DNA of 64,000 nucleotides from Palsa-147 sp036513895 (GCA_036513895.1 DATBYF010000046.1:15030-79029); one strand, 5' to 3'; positions 8,724-18,636 are shown, counted from the first letter of the stretch. The notes: generated by a model not told the origin, from the sequence alone. Translations and numbers: made by a program.

Positions 8724-10748
8724 TCATGGCTCGATTGGCTTCTTTTTGACCAAAGGCTTCGCCGATTTTTTGTTTTCAACTTCCCCTGCGCTGAGCAAGG
8801 TAAGAGAGTCCTTCGCGTTGAATGGATATAGGCGGACCGACTGTTGTCCCGTGGTATTCAGCGAAACGTCCACGCGCCGATTATTCGCCATCACGACGAC
8901 TTGCAGGTTCGCCTCGATTCGTTCCCGCTCCGCATCGCTCAGGTCTGGATTCTGCTCGATGAGCTGTTTCACCTGCGCCGCGTCGAGATTCTGCTCTTTG
9001 CCCAAGGCCCGAGTCTCAATGTGGTCAGCGGGAATTCCGTGGCCGACCAAGAAGTCCTTGGTAGAGTCTACCCGTCGCTCGGTCAGGTCCTTATTGAATT
9101 CAACTGACCCGCGATGATCCGCGTGGCCCTCGAGGATCAAATGTGCGTCTGGCTTGAATGTGAGATACCGGCTGAAATCAGCCGCCAGCGATAGCAGAAC
9201 TCTCTGCTGGCTCTCGACCAATCCACCGGTTGGATTCGCAATCGTCGGCCGCGCAGTTGGGAAATAGATACTGTGAAGCGCAAGCCTGGTTTCGAGCTCT
9301 CTCACTTCCGGTGGAGGCTGAGCCGCCTGCACATCAATGCTGAACGTGCAATCCGCGGTTCCCGTGCGGCCATCGTCCACATGCCCCGAAATCGTGTAAG
9401 AGCCCGGCGTCAGCCCGGCCGATTGAAACGCGACGTTAGCGCCGGCACCATCAATTCTTCCACCGCTTGCGTTCCACGAATAAGTCAAAGGATCGTTGTC
9501 AGGATCGCTGGCTGTAGCCGTGATTTGCACTGGATTGCCGACAGTCACTGACATTCGGTCCGCCGAGCATGCGATCGTTGGCGGGCGATTTGGCCGCGGT
9601 TGAACGCGAATGCTTGCTGAGCAGCTAGTCGAACCGTTTCGTCCATTGTCCACGCGCACGCTGATCGTGTAAGTCCCAGGCTGCACGTTTGAAGAATTCC
9701 AGCGCACTCCCGGACCAGTCCCGTCAATCGCGCCCTCGCTCGCCGACCACGAATAATTCAACGCACTTCCGCCCGGATTCGAGGCTTGGGCGCGAACGGC
9801 AACGACATCGCCCGATCCCGCATAAACAAATTCCGGATCTGCCGAGCAAGTTGCCGTCATTGGCACGCTCGGCGCGGGCGCCGGCTTCCCGCCAAAACGA
9901 AACACAATTCCTGCAGAAAATCGCGCGTTGCTCTGCCATCCGCGTGCTGACCCCGGCGGCACCGTTGGATTGTTGAAATGGGTCAAGAGGTAGTCAGCTT
10001 GAAATGGGCGAATGGCAATGTGCCGGCTAATCTTGATGTCGAAACCAATTCCAAACATCATCGCGAACGCGTTATCGGAGCCAAGCGGCATACAAATCGC
10101 GTTTCCAGTGCATCCCGAAATTGACACCGTGCTCGCATACGCCCCGCCGAACAGCGCTTCAGCAAATGGCGTAAATCTCGAACGCCCGCGGTAGGAAAGT
10201 CGTGGACCGAACATATACGCGTAGGCGCTGCCGTCTGCTGCCAGCGTTCGGCTGCCGGTCGGGCTCGAAAGCGTTACGCGAGTGTTGTCGAACCCGCCAA
10301 AATCCGCCACGAGTCCAACATACCGGTTGAAATTAAATGCAATGTTGGTGCTCCCGCCGTGCAGATATCCGATGCGATTATTTGGCGAGGTCGGCATAGC
10401 TCGCCAAAATGAGTACCCGAAGAACCATTCGATCCTCGGAGTATAGTTTTCCGAATCGCTACCCTGATACGTCGCGCCATAGGCTCTGCCAGAGAGTTCA
10501 GGTGCAGCAGTTCCACGTGCACTAAGCTCCGGAAGTGGCGGCTGGCTCGTCGAGTATTCCAGCGGCAGATTCTTAAAGTCCGTTGGCTGCGTAGCATTGG
10601 CGACATCGGGCGCGTCGTTCGAGGTAGCAGCCGCAGCCGCTTCATTCGCCGATTTCGCCTTCGGCTTCGTATCATCGTTCGCGCGAACGCCAGGCACGAT
10701 CACGAAAGCCATGGCCATTGTGCCAAGAATGCGAGCTGCCAATTTCAT
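8724..10748 (-). CDS. OmpA-type outer-membrane protein with beta-barrel, PKD-like repeats and OmpA peptidoglycan-binding domain
   Basis: The 674-residue product starts with a signal peptide (MKLAARILGTMAMAFVIVPGVRA). After a low-complexity linker comes an outer-membrane beta-barrel (about 107-300) with alternating aromatic strands such as RIEWFFGYSFWRA and a terminal FSAGIVFRFGG. Next are two PKD-like Ig modules (about 305-395 and 397-480), each with a YSWSAS/YSWNASGG motif and a PGTYTISVRVDNGR / PGSYTISGHVDDGR motif. An OmpA C-terminal domain (about 490-620) has LILEGHADHRGSVEFN and LTERRVDSTKDFL, the peptidoglycan-binding signature. A basic KKSAKPLVKKK tail ends the protein. It probably links the outer membrane to peptidoglycan. 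It lies 99 bases downstream of the ice-binding-type lipoprotein on the same strand, so joint expression is possible. Confidence 0.88.
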   Translation of the reverse strand: MKLAARILGTMAMAFVIVPGVRANDDTKPKAKSANEAAAAATSNDAPDVANATQPTDFKNLPLEYSTSQPPLPELSARGTAAPELSGRAYGATYQGSDSENYTPRIEWFFGYSFWRAMPTSPNNRIGYLHGGSTNIAFNFNRYVGLVADFGGFDNTRVTLSSPTGSRTLAADGSAYAYMFGPRLSYRGRSRFTPFAEALFGGAYASTVSISGCTGNAICMPLGSDNAFAMMFGIGFDIKISRHIAIRPFQADYLLTHFNNPTVPPGSARGWQSNARFSAGIVFRFGGKPAPAPSVPMTATCSADPEFVYAGSGDVVAVRAQASNPGGSALNYSWSASEGAIDGTGPGVRWNSSNVQPGTYTISVRVDNGRNGSTSCSASIRVQPRPNRPPTIACSADRMSVTVGNPVQITATASDPDNDPLTYSWNASGGRIDGAGANVAFQSAGLTPGSYTISGHVDDGRTGTADCTFSIDVQAAQPPPEVRELETRLALHSIYFPTARPTIANPTGGLVESQQRVLLSLAADFSRYLTFKPDAHLILEGHADHRGSVEFNKDLTERRVDSTKDFLVGHGIPADHIETRALGKEQNLDAAQVKQLIEQNPDLSDAERERIEANLQVVVMANNRRVDVSLNTTGQQSVRLYPFNAKDSLTLLSAGEVENKKSAKPLVKKKPIEP

Positions 10749-10847
10749 TGTCGTCTCCTGAATCGTGCCTGCCGGACGCGAAGCGGATGAACGAATCCGC
10801 CTCGCATCAAACCGGTCCGCGCCGCTCTAAGAATCCGCTTTCTATAT

Positions 10848-13343
10848 TTATGGAGCGGGTACGTTAATCACTGTATTAACCATGGTCACTGACGCATTGA
10901 GTGCCAGCGCTCGACCATTGAGCGTAGTTACCGCGGAATTGCCCGCGGTTGAGAACGTGACTCCCGCCGACGCGATGATGGTGCCCACCATCGTGCCGCC
11001 CCCCGCCGCGTTGATTGTTGCCGCGGTGCCCACGTACCAATACACATTCTTCGCCTGTGCTCCGTTGATCAGGATGATGTTGCGAGGCGCCGCAGGTCCG
11101 CCCACAGTGAGCGAGCTCGCCATCTGGAACACCCAGATAGCATTGACGTCGCCCTGCGCATCCAAAGTCAGATCCGAGCCCGTAAGCAGGAACGAGCCGC
11201 CCGCGGCTTTGTATATCCCCGGCGTAAGAGTCAATCCGCCAAGTTGGCCGGCTCCTGGATCCATGCCTCCAGGCCGTGACGCTGGCGAGATATCGTTGTA
11301 AGCAGTAAGCGCATCGCTTGCGGCCTGCGTCGCGATCGCGAATGTTGCTGCCGTACCTTCAGAAGGACACGCAACGGTAGGAGGCGGCGGAGCCGTATAA
11401 ATCGTCCCGTTCACGATTCCCTTGTTGAGTGGCGTTTCTGTGTAAGTGCACCCCACCCCCGCATCGTGAAATCCGGTGACTAAGGTCGAGGCGCCGGTCG
11501 TCCCGATATTTCCGTCAATAACAGTGTTAAGGCCTTGATTTGTTATCCCGGCGCCGCCTCCAATCGTTCCAAACGTCGAAGCGGTTCCGAGCGGCGGTCC
11601 CACTGGGCCGGCGGCGCCACCCGTAGTGAAGCTCCAGGGATTCGGCGCGACACCCGCGGCCAGCGCATTTCCAGCCAAATCTGTCACTGCATTGGTAATC
11701 GTTGCCGTATATTCCGTGTTCGCCGCGAGATTCGCTGTCGGCGTAAACGTGGCGATGTCGCTCGCAGGATCGTACGTAACCGTTCCCGCAACCGCCGCTC
11801 CACCAGTCCCGGCCACGGCCAATGTGAACGTCCCGGCAGCGAAGATACTCGCCGGATTCATCGCTTCACTGAATGTTGCGTTAATCGCCGCGTTCAGCGC
11901 CACGCCCGTGGCACCGCTGGCCGGGCTTGTGAGCGTTATCGTAGGCGGCGTAGTATCGGGAGCTGCGCCCGTCATAAAACTCCACGGATTGGGTACGGCG
12001 CCAGCCACCAAAGCATTGCCGGCCAAGTCCGTCGCGGCATTCGTGATAGTCGCCGTGTAGGACGTAGCGGCTGTAAGAGTCGCTGATGGTGTAAATGTCG
12101 CTATCGATCCCGCGTAGGTAACGGTCCCAGGTACTGCCGCGCCACCTAGTCCCGCCACCGCGACGGTAAAGGTCCCAGGGGCCGTAATCGTCGCCGGATC
12201 CATCGCTTCGCTAAATGTCGCGGAGATAATTTGATTGGTGGGCACATCCATCGCCGCTGACGCAGGAACGGTGAGCACCACCGTCGGCGGTGTCGTATCT
12301 GCAGTAAGACCCGTCATGAAACTCCAAGCGTAAGTTCTGGCTAAGGGAATGCCCGCTGCGCTCGTCGCCGCCGTGCTAATCATCGCCGTATACATCGTGC
12401 TGGCTAGCAAATTCGCGGCAGGCGCAAACGTCGCCGTATTCGCGGCTGGCACGTAAGTCACTACTCCGCTCACCCCCGCGCCACCCGTGCCGGCCACTGC
12501 CACCGTAAATGTCCCAGCGGCTATCACCGTTGCCGCATTCATCGGCACGCTAAACGTCGCGGTAATTTTCTGATTGATCGGCACATTGGTGGCGGCACTT
12601 CCAGGATTCGTTGAGATCACCGTGGGGCTCGGGACGGCCGTGAAGCTCCAAATGAAGCTGGGTATCACTGCGTTCCCCGCCAAATCTTGCGCTCCGCTCG
12701 TAATCGTCGCGGTATAAGTCACGCCAGCCGTGAGAGCGGCGCTTGGCGCAAATGTCGCCGTGTTTCCAGCGTAACTGACTGTGCCGTTGACCGCGGCTCC
12801 GCCAGTTCCCGTCAGCGTGAACGTCGACGCATTGATCGTCGTCGCGTTCATCGGCTCATTGAACGTCGCGGTGGTGATCTGCGCGAGAGGCACATTCGTC
12901 GCGCCGCCAGCCGGATTTGTCGAGATCACCAGAGGCGCCGTCCCCGTCATGAAGCTCCACGAATAATTGCTGGCCAGCGGCCCGCCGGTGATATCAGTAG
13001 CTCCGGTCGTAATCGTCGCCGTAAATAAAGTGTTAGCTGGAAGATCGCTCGTCGGCGTGAATGTCGCCGTGCCACCGGCGTATGTCACCGTGCCTGCTAT
13101 CGGGGCCGTACCCGGCCCGGTCACAGTGAAAGTTGTCGCGTTGATCGTCGCAGGAGCCATGGCGTCGCTGAACGTGGCGGAGATCGTGGCGGCAACAAGC
13201 ACATTGATCGCGCCATTCGCGGGCGATGTGGAAACTACAGTGGGCGCAGAGGCCCCCGGCGCTTGTTCTCGTCCGCATCCTCCCGCAACACCCACCATGA
13301 GGAGAGTCAGTATCAATATCGTTCGCAACTTTGTATTGCGCAT
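10848..13343 (-). CDS. Lipoprotein with five Ig-like (Big_5/SbsA-type) repeats and a C-terminal ice-binding-like (DUF3494) domain
   Basis: ATG 13343 is preferred (GGAG six bases upstream) over ATG 13358. A lipoprotein signal peptide ends at the lipobox VAGGC. Five repeats of about 100 residues follow, each with a 'TSPA-GA--V' opening, an 'I-ATFSEAM-PATI' strand and a 'WSFMTG' closing, typical of bacterial Ig-like domains of the SbsA/Big_5 kind. The last 200 residues match the DUF3494 ice-binding fold: LGTASTFGTIGGGAGITNQG, GNIGTTG, LTPGIYKAAGG, WVFQMASSLTVGG and GTIIASAGVTFSTAG. The family includes true antifreeze proteins and many surface adhesins, so adhesion is as likely as ice binding. 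Repeats are closely similar, suggesting recent internal duplication. Confidence 0.87.
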   Translation of the reverse strand: MRNTKLRTILILTLLMVGVAGGCGREQAPGASAPTVVSTSPANGAINVLVAATISATFSDAMAPATINATTFTVTGPGTAPIAGTVTYAGGTATFTPTSDLPANTLFTATITTGATDITGGPLASNYSWSFMTGTAPLVISTNPAGGATNVPLAQITTATFNEPMNATTINASTFTLTGTGGAAVNGTVSYAGNTATFAPSAALTAGVTYTATITSGAQDLAGNAVIPSFIWSFTAVPSPTVISTNPGSAATNVPINQKITATFSVPMNAATVIAAGTFTVAVAGTGGAGVSGVVTYVPAANTATFAPAANLLASTMYTAMISTAATSAAGIPLARTYAWSFMTGLTADTTPPTVVLTVPASAAMDVPTNQIISATFSEAMDPATITAPGTFTVAVAGLGGAAVPGTVTYAGSIATFTPSATLTAATSYTATITNAATDLAGNALVAGAVPNPWSFMTGAAPDTTPPTITLTSPASGATGVALNAAINATFSEAMNPASIFAAGTFTLAVAGTGGAAVAGTVTYDPASDIATFTPTANLAANTEYTATITNAVTDLAGNALAAGVAPNPWSFTTGGAAGPVGPPLGTASTFGTIGGGAGITNQGLNTVIDGNIGTTGASTLVTGFHDAGVGCTYTETPLNKGIVNGTIYTAPPPPTVACPSEGTAATFAIATQAASDALTAYNDISPASRPGGMDPGAGQLGGLTLTPGIYKAAGGSFLLTGSDLTLDAQGDVNAIWVFQMASSLTVGGPAAPRNIILINGAQAKNVYWYVGTAATINAAGGGTMVGTIIASAGVTFSTAGNSAVTTLNGRALALNASVTMVNTVINVPAP

Positions 13344-14062
13344 TAGCTTCTCCGTCATTCATCGGTCAGTTAAATTGGGTCCCGCCGCTACTCTCATACT
13401 CAAAGATATCTAACGTCGATTCTGTGCACTTCCGAACACATCTACTTATCGATTGAGCACATTCGACGATCACGCGCGGCTTCTAACGAGGCCACTTTCG
13501 GCTGTGACGAAGCTCATGGCCGCGTTTCTCGCGCGGCTATGCGGGCTAATGGATTATGGGGTCCGGTCAACTCGATCGCGAATGGTCACTATTGGGAAAA
13601 TAAGGAATAAGCCCCGCGTATGGCGATTCTGACCATCGTTATCATTACTCGGTACCCGCCAATCAGTTAGCGGTCAAAGACGATACTTTGTTAGTGATTG
13701 CGACGCATCAGCTCTAGTTGCGACACAAGGGCCCTGCGGCTGGATAAGGACTCACGGAGCCTCATACGAGCCCACAAGCAGCTTTCGAGTATGCGACTGA
13801 TCAGCATGTGACCGGGATGTCGAAAAGCCGCTATCACTAAAAGAACTGCTTACGAAATTCGGATAACTCGGCCCGTTTCTCGAGTCTTCCCGGCGAGTGT
13901 CTGGAGCACTTGCGAGCTTCCAAGATTGATCGCGCTGGGAAACAGGCGGAGAACAATTAGAGGGAACAGCTTCGTAGCTAGCCGACGCCAAAACAAAGCC
14001 TTATGGTGTACGGCTGTGTGGTCAACGGCCGAATGCTCTCGCCTGATAGATTCGCGCGCCAC
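13344..14062. other. About 700 bases without a supported gene, next to a serine recombinase
   Basis: Only short conflicting frames occur (for example 13752-13991 minus and 13926-14126 plus). Since the serine recombinase ends at 14063, this stretch is a likely place for one attachment end of its element, but no repeat could be paired by eye. Confidence 0.4.
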
Positions 14063-15859
14063 TCAGGCAGCGACAGGAAGGCTTGGGTCGAGAACGATGG
14101 TGATTACGATTCGAGGCAGCGTGTAATGCTGAGCAATTCCCTCCATAGAACTGTTCAGCATTACACCTTCTTGTTCCCGCAACAGTTCTACGTCGCCGGT
14201 GACGTCAAGGACAGTTCCAGCTGGAGTCTGCTTCGGCGTCAACACCAGTTTTTTGATGCGCTTCTGGATTTCCTGTTTTGCCAGTTCGGGATCGCCGACC
14301 AATACTTCGCAGAAATTCTTGCATTCCTTGCGAAGGAACTCTCGTATCTGCTCATTTGTGAAGCTGGGCAATTTCGCTGTTGGTTTCGAAGTCAGCAGCC
14401 GATCAATTTCTGCTAGCCGGGACTCTACAGTCCTGAGCTGTTCGGCGACAAAAGCTGAGAGGCCGAGCGTCGCAATCGCCGCGCCCAAACGGTGCCCTTG
14501 GGAGGTTAATTCCGAGCGCTCTTTTTCGAGCACCGGACGGTTCACTTCCGCTTCACGAGCGAGCTTCTCCTCCAATTCAATTCGGGCTTTCAATTGCGCC
14601 GCAAATTCCCTGGTACGTTCCTCTTCCAGCCGGCCATCAAGCAGATTGCTCGACAGAGCACTGATAAGCTGCTGCTCAAGGCGAGTGCGAAGAATTGTCA
14701 CTTGGTTCGTGCAGGTTTCGCGAAACCGATGATTTGGGCAACCGTACCGGACGTTGGGCGCCTTCCCATTAATCACGCTGTAGGCACCGCCGCAGATTCC
14801 GCAACACAGCGCGCCGCTGAAGAGGTACTTGCGACTGTGCTCAGTCCGGTTCAACCCGCCCATTCGTGTCGCATAGTATTTATCACGCCCAAGCCGGTTC
14901 ACTTCCTGCACCTTTTCCCAAAGCTTTTCCGAAATGATGCGCAATTCCGGAACTTCTCGCCTAATCCATTCCGATTGAGATCGGTTGCGTTTGGACTTCT
15001 TCCGTTCGGCTCGATTGAATGTATTTTTGGTGCGATTCCAGACCCGCCAACCCCGATACAGTTCATTCAAGGTGATTTGTTTGATGGTGGATGCGTACCA
15101 AGCCGGGATGCCCGCCTTATTCGTATTCCGAGGTGGTGCGATTCCCGCCGCCTTTAGGTTTTTGGCAATTCTGCCGAAGCTGAGTCCCCTAGCACGCATT
15201 TCCATAAGTCGCTCGACCACCTCGGCTTGTTCGGGAATGACTTCTTGCTTCACACCTATAAGCGCCGGCTTGCCGAAGCTGCCTTTGCGTGTCTCATCCG
15301 CGATCGGCACATTCTTGTAGCCGTAGCAACTGTTCCCAGATACGTATCCGTTGAGAACACGCCCCTCTTGCCCCCGATGAATTTTGTGCCCCAAATCTCG
15401 GACGAAATCCTCATCACGATAGCCCTTGAAAATGTGCATGATGCGGAAACTCTCGTCCCGAGAATCTAGACGGTCACTCACAAAATAGAGGAAAACGTCG
15501 TAATGCATGAGCAGGTCGCATTCCCGTAGCACGTCTGGCAGATAGCGACCCAGTCGTGAGGTATCGTCGATGAGAATGCAGTCGAAGGGCTTCGGGCGCT
15601 GCTTCGCAAGCCGGATCAGGTCAGCTAGGCCGTCTCGTCCAGCCACCGTGCGTCCAGTCATCGCCTCGTCAAAGCGAATAAACTCATCCAGCACAATCCA
15701 ACCGTTCCTCTCGGCACCGGCACGACAGTTACGAATCTGGTCTTCGGTTGAAGTATCCCGCTGTGAGTCCGACGAGTAGCGGGCGTAAATGGCGCACCGA
15801 ATCGCAGGTTTCTGTTCGGCGCCTGCGTTCAAATTGGGCAATCTATCCTGCATATTCAT
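14063..15859 (-). CDS. Large serine recombinase
   Basis: The 598-residue product begins with the resolvase-type catalytic domain: AIYARYSSDSQ carries the catalytic serine (about residue 29), with GRDGLADLIRLA and ILIDDTSRLGR further on. A 'Recombinase' domain follows (about 190-310, with AEVVERLMEMRARGLSFGRIAKNL). Then comes a zinc ribbon (CCGICGG ... YGCPNH ... ETCTN) and a long coiled coil (about 430-510), the layout of large serine integrases and transposases. Length is normal and the frame is intact. It is the last gene of a minus-strand run that includes the GHKL ATPase operon, so it is the likely mobilising enzyme for that cargo. The recombination sites were not identified. Confidence 0.92.
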   Translation of the reverse strand: MNMQDRLPNLNAGAEQKPAIRCAIYARYSSDSQRDTSTEDQIRNCRAGAERNGWIVLDEFIRFDEAMTGRTVAGRDGLADLIRLAKQRPKPFDCILIDDTSRLGRYLPDVLRECDLLMHYDVFLYFVSDRLDSRDESFRIMHIFKGYRDEDFVRDLGHKIHRGQEGRVLNGYVSGNSCYGYKNVPIADETRKGSFGKPALIGVKQEVIPEQAEVVERLMEMRARGLSFGRIAKNLKAAGIAPPRNTNKAGIPAWYASTIKQITLNELYRGWRVWNRTKNTFNRAERKKSKRNRSQSEWIRREVPELRIISEKLWEKVQEVNRLGRDKYYATRMGGLNRTEHSRKYLFSGALCCGICGGAYSVINGKAPNVRYGCPNHRFRETCTNQVTILRTRLEQQLISALSSNLLDGRLEEERTREFAAQLKARIELEEKLAREAEVNRPVLEKERSELTSQGHRLGAAIATLGLSAFVAEQLRTVESRLAEIDRLLTSKPTAKLPSFTNEQIREFLRKECKNFCEVLVGDPELAKQEIQKRIKKLVLTPKQTPAGTVLDVTGDVELLREQEGVMLNSSMEGIAQHYTLPRIVITIVLDPSLPVAA

Positions 15860-15959
15860 TCTCGGCGATGTGTTGAGCGCCGACCCCCTTTAACCAAGGG
15901 GTTGGTAGTTGTTTTTTTCCATTCGCTGACATTCAGCGCCGTGGGCCAGCCCGTTCTTT

Positions 15960-16214
15960 TTACTGCCGCCCGGCATGTTTGCATCTGCTTCTGGACGGAT
16001 TCGCGACCATGACGATCCCTTCCACTACTAACGGATCGGAAACTGGTGTTTTCCCGGGTTCGGCGTTCGGTCGCACTCGCAACTCGAATCCTTGCTCACA
16101 CAGAAACTTTTCCACGAGAAGGGGCACAAGCCATTCGCGTGTGACCGAACGGAGTGCTTCGAGATTGGGCTCCCCATGCGGCAGCACAAGTTTTGTTTCA
16201 CGGTTATGCTTCAT
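15960..16214 (-). CDS. Small hypothetical protein upstream of the serine recombinase
   Basis: ATG 16214 has a textbook AGGAGGATCAC just before it, which decides this start over the longer frame. The 84-residue product (MKHNRETKLVLPHGEPNLEA, later WLVPLLVEKFLCEQGFELRV) is not recognised. It is soluble, without a known motif, and ends about 100 bases before the serine recombinase. Small genes of this type next to large serine recombinases suggest an accessory or directionality role, but that is inference. Confidence 0.65.
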   Translation of the reverse strand: MKHNRETKLVLPHGEPNLEALRSVTREWLVPLLVEKFLCEQGFELRVRPNAEPGKTPVSDPLVVEGIVMVANPSRSRCKHAGRQ

Positions 16215-16230
16215 GTGATCCTCCTGGCTG

Positions 16231-16500
16231 TTAAAGCCCGAACGCCGGCTCTGACAACGACAACGATTTAAGAGCCGCGATGATGAATTCCACCTTGTCG
16301 AATGGTACAAACACCAACGGCGTCGTCCGAGAGCTCGAGAAGCGGAACTTTTCCATGAGTTCGTTCGTGAACTCCTGGCTTTCGATCCAAATGCCGTGCG
16401 CCTCTACGCCGTGGAGTTTCACAAGCGACATTCTCTCGGGATCAAGCAGCGGAATTCGCACAATAATGACCTCCCCGACCATGCTTGCCAGAGTGCGCAT
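16231..16500 (-). CDS. Small hypothetical protein (beta-rich, possibly Lsm-like)
   Basis: The 89-residue product has a short beta-strand pattern: VGEVIIVRIPLL, MSLVKLHGVEAHGIWIES and TPLVFVPFDKVEFIIAAL. The last element resembles the closing strands of Sm/Lsm-like or similar small barrel proteins, but this is only a resemblance. It sits between the winged-helix-like gene (22 bases upstream) and the next small gene (16 bases downstream), so the genes are probably one transcript. The function is unknown. Confidence 0.6.
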   Translation of the reverse strand: MRTLASMVGEVIIVRIPLLDPERMSLVKLHGVEAHGIWIESQEFTNELMEKFRFSSSRTTPLVFVPFDKVEFIIAALKSLSLSEPAFGL

Positions 16501-16522
16501 GAAATGCCTGGAGCCCTGCCCG

Positions 16523-17236
16523 CTAAGTCAGCCTGACCTGGAGCGTGGCGAGATCTTTCGCGAATCGCTCCTTCAACGTCGACTGGAAGTTCATGGCTCG
16601 CTCGATGTCCGCGCGGTCAAACAGCCCCTTACCGTGCCGACTCGCGACCTCGTCAACACTTGAGCTGCCCAGCATGCCGAGGGCTTTTTCCAACGTCCGC
16701 TCCACATCGAGTATGCGGGCTCGGATGACTTTGGGAGGCGTTCCCGGCGCGACACCCCAGAAATGGCCGGCATCGCGGAAGTGTTTCGGAAAAACCGGAT
16801 CCTTTATCCATGCGCGAAAAACGGAATGAGACACGATCGCGCCGACGGCTTCCGCCAGCACGCGTTCGGCTCTGCCGCGGGTATCAGGTTCGGCTCCCAC
16901 TACCTCGGCTGCCGCGGCGATACCAGCGGGTGTGAGGCGATAGATACGTTCGTGAACGCGCAGTAGTAAGCCCGACGAAATTAGGCCCGTAGAACCGCTC
17001 CCTTGCCGGGCGCCTCTGCTGTCAAGTTCTTTTCGCACCTTATCGCTATCGGGATACTCCTGCTCGTATCCCCTAAGCCCAAAGGCGAGTCGATCACTCT
17101 TCCACGCTGCAACCAGCAAATCCTCAGAAGTAAAGGTTTTTTCGAGATCGCCGCCGGAACAGTCGAGTGCCGCGAGCATTACCTGCTCACGCAGACTGGC
17201 CCGGCGGGAGCCCTTGTCAGTTGTTTTTTCACTCAT
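16523..17236 (-). CDS. Hypothetical protein with a predicted winged-helix-like N-terminus, partner of the GHKL ATPase
   Basis: Its ATG overlaps the TAA of the GHKL gene by one base (TAATG), showing translational coupling. The 237-residue product has an N-terminal region (about 15-115) with helices and a beta wing: REQVMLAALDCSGGD, FTSEDLLVAAWKSDRLAFGL, and LISSGLLLRVHERIYRLTPAG, which reads like the end of a winged helix. The C-terminal half is helical and includes a coiled-coil-like stretch (VIRARILDVERTLEKALG). No enzymatic motif is seen. It may be a DNA-binding or adaptor subunit for the ATPase; the palindromic site upstream of the operon is a candidate target. The family is not recognised. 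Confidence 0.6.
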   Translation of the reverse strand: MSEKTTDKGSRRASLREQVMLAALDCSGGDLEKTFTSEDLLVAAWKSDRLAFGLRGYEQEYPDSDKVRKELDSRGARQGSGSTGLISSGLLLRVHERIYRLTPAGIAAAAEVVGAEPDTRGRAERVLAEAVGAIVSHSVFRAWIKDPVFPKHFRDAGHFWGVAPGTPPKVIRARILDVERTLEKALGMLGSSSVDEVASRHGKGLFDRADIERAMNFQSTLKERFAKDLATLQVRLT

Positions 17237-18636
17237 TACGCTGCCCTCGCCTTAACCGTTGGCTCGGCCTCTTCTTCCGAGATCGCGCCACTCGCAACGT
17301 AGGACTCAAGCTGTTTCCACATCTCGCCGACAATGCGCACACGGTGCCGGTCCATCGCGGCCAAGTGCGCGGCCCAGAATTCCGGGCGCTGGCTCTCGCC
17401 CTTGCGTGAGAATTCCTCTGTCATCCAGACCTGGACCACCATCTCGATTACCTTCTCCGCGTGATATGTGCGCCAGAGCGACGGTTGGGCACTACGCTGC
17501 TGGAACACGAACGCTGCCTCGGGGCTTTGCAAATTGAGCCACCACACGTTGTGGACGTAGTCAGAAGGCTCCTGCCACAGGGCGGCCTGATCCGGGTCTC
17601 CTTCGCGGATTTGCCCGGTGGCCGGGTCTTCGTTGCGTCCGGTCACCAGCAGCTGTGGAAAGCCGCTCGCGCGCCCTGGCTGTTCCGCGTTGGCGACGAC
17701 CGAAGCCTCGACTGGAATGCGAGCCCACACGCCTCCGGCGCCGGCACTGATCGCGGTGCGCCCAAGGCGATTTCCCGTCACCACACCATAGCGGTCGATC
17801 CGAACAATCAACTGGTCTTCGGCATCGTGGATCCAATCGAGCAGCACGTAGGTCGAGCGTTGTCCTTCGTCGTCGGTTACTTCTGCCACGATTTGCTCCC
17901 GGCAGCCAAGTGCAACGTTGAGAGTACGCGGCGTGAGCAAAATGTGATCAACCGACCAAACGCGAGTGGGCACGCGCGGACCCTCGATTTTCGTACCCTT
18001 GATCCGTGCCCAGATCTCGCAGGTTCCTTTCGCCTGGGCAACAAGTGTATTGCCCTTCGAGAAACTGGCGACTTGTTGATCGCTCGTCAGCCACTCGACG
18101 GCGGCGCGAACCGGGCGGCCCTTGTGGTCGCAAACGCTCGGATTCAAGATCGCACCGACGCCGACGGTAATGCCTTTACCGAGATGCAGACCGCGCTCGG
18201 GTTCCTGGTAATCCAACACATCGGGTTCCGTGCCCCAATTCACCGGCCGCGCCCCCTTGCGGACAGCCTTGCGAGGTCCAGCTCCCTTGCCTTCTCCGTC
18301 GCCTCCATTACCGTCACCAAAACTCGGAAGGAACCGGTTCTTGAATTCGTCGAGCTTGCGATTTTCCTTATGCACCTCGTCGAGGGATTTGTCGTCTAGT
18401 TCCCGACGGCGCCGTGCGTTTATCTCATGTGCGAGCAGCCGGATTTTTTCCATAATGAAACGGTCGAGCGCTTCAACAAGCGGGCCATCCTTGGGGCGAC
18501 GCCGACCATGCTCCACATAAGCCGGCTCGAGTGCTGGAAGTTCGACACTTCCATAGACGAATGCAGCGCCGGGCGTCGCGGGAGCGAGCTCGGATACAAG
18601 CTTCGAACCGATCATCTGATGGCGCGTGCGATACAC
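17236..18636 (-). CDS. C-terminal part of the GHKL ATPase, with two Ig-like (Big_2-type) domains
   Basis: This frame continues directly from the upstream GHKL frame: NLRPR, TAG, Q-V, then VYRTRHQMIG, all in one phase. The GTG at 18636 is probably not a natural start. The first 110 residues finish the ATPase/transducer part (PAYVEHGRRRPKDGPLVEAL, and a charged helical segment HEINARRRRELDDKSLDEVH). A Gly-rich linker leads to two Ig-like domains of Big_2 type: one with VEWLTSDQQVASFSKGNTLV then KGTCEIWARIKGT, and one with TLNVALGCREQIVAEVTDDE then VRIDRYGVVTGNRLGRTAI. A Trp-rich C-terminal domain (DYVHNVWWLNLQSPEAAFVF, LWRTYHAEKVIEMVVQVWM) follows. Ig-like domains in a protein without a signal peptide are unusual. 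See the companion N-terminal entry. Confidence 0.65.
   Translation of the reverse strand: MYRTRHQMIGSKLVSELAPATPGAAFVYGSVELPALEPAYVEHGRRRPKDGPLVEALDRFIMEKIRLLAHEINARRRRELDDKSLDEVHKENRKLDEFKNRFLPSFGDGNGGDGEGKGAGPRKAVRKGARPVNWGTEPDVLDYQEPERGLHLGKGITVGVGAILNPSVCDHKGRPVRAAVEWLTSDQQVASFSKGNTLVAQAKGTCEIWARIKGTKIEGPRVPTRVWSVDHILLTPRTLNVALGCREQIVAEVTDDEGQRSTYVLLDWIHDAEDQLIVRIDRYGVVTGNRLGRTAISAGAGGVWARIPVEASVVANAEQPGRASGFPQLLVTGRNEDPATGQIREGDPDQAALWQEPSDYVHNVWWLNLQSPEAAFVFQQRSAQPSLWRTYHAEKVIEMVVQVWMTEEFSRKGESQRPEFWAAHLAAMDRHRVRIVGEMWKQLESYVASGAISEEEAEPTVKARAA

Noticed and set aside
11535..13413. Plus-strand frames of 60-183 codons opposite the Ig-repeat lipoprotein
   Set aside because: They arise from the high-GC repeats of the real minus-strand gene and have Arg/Ala-rich products without motifs.
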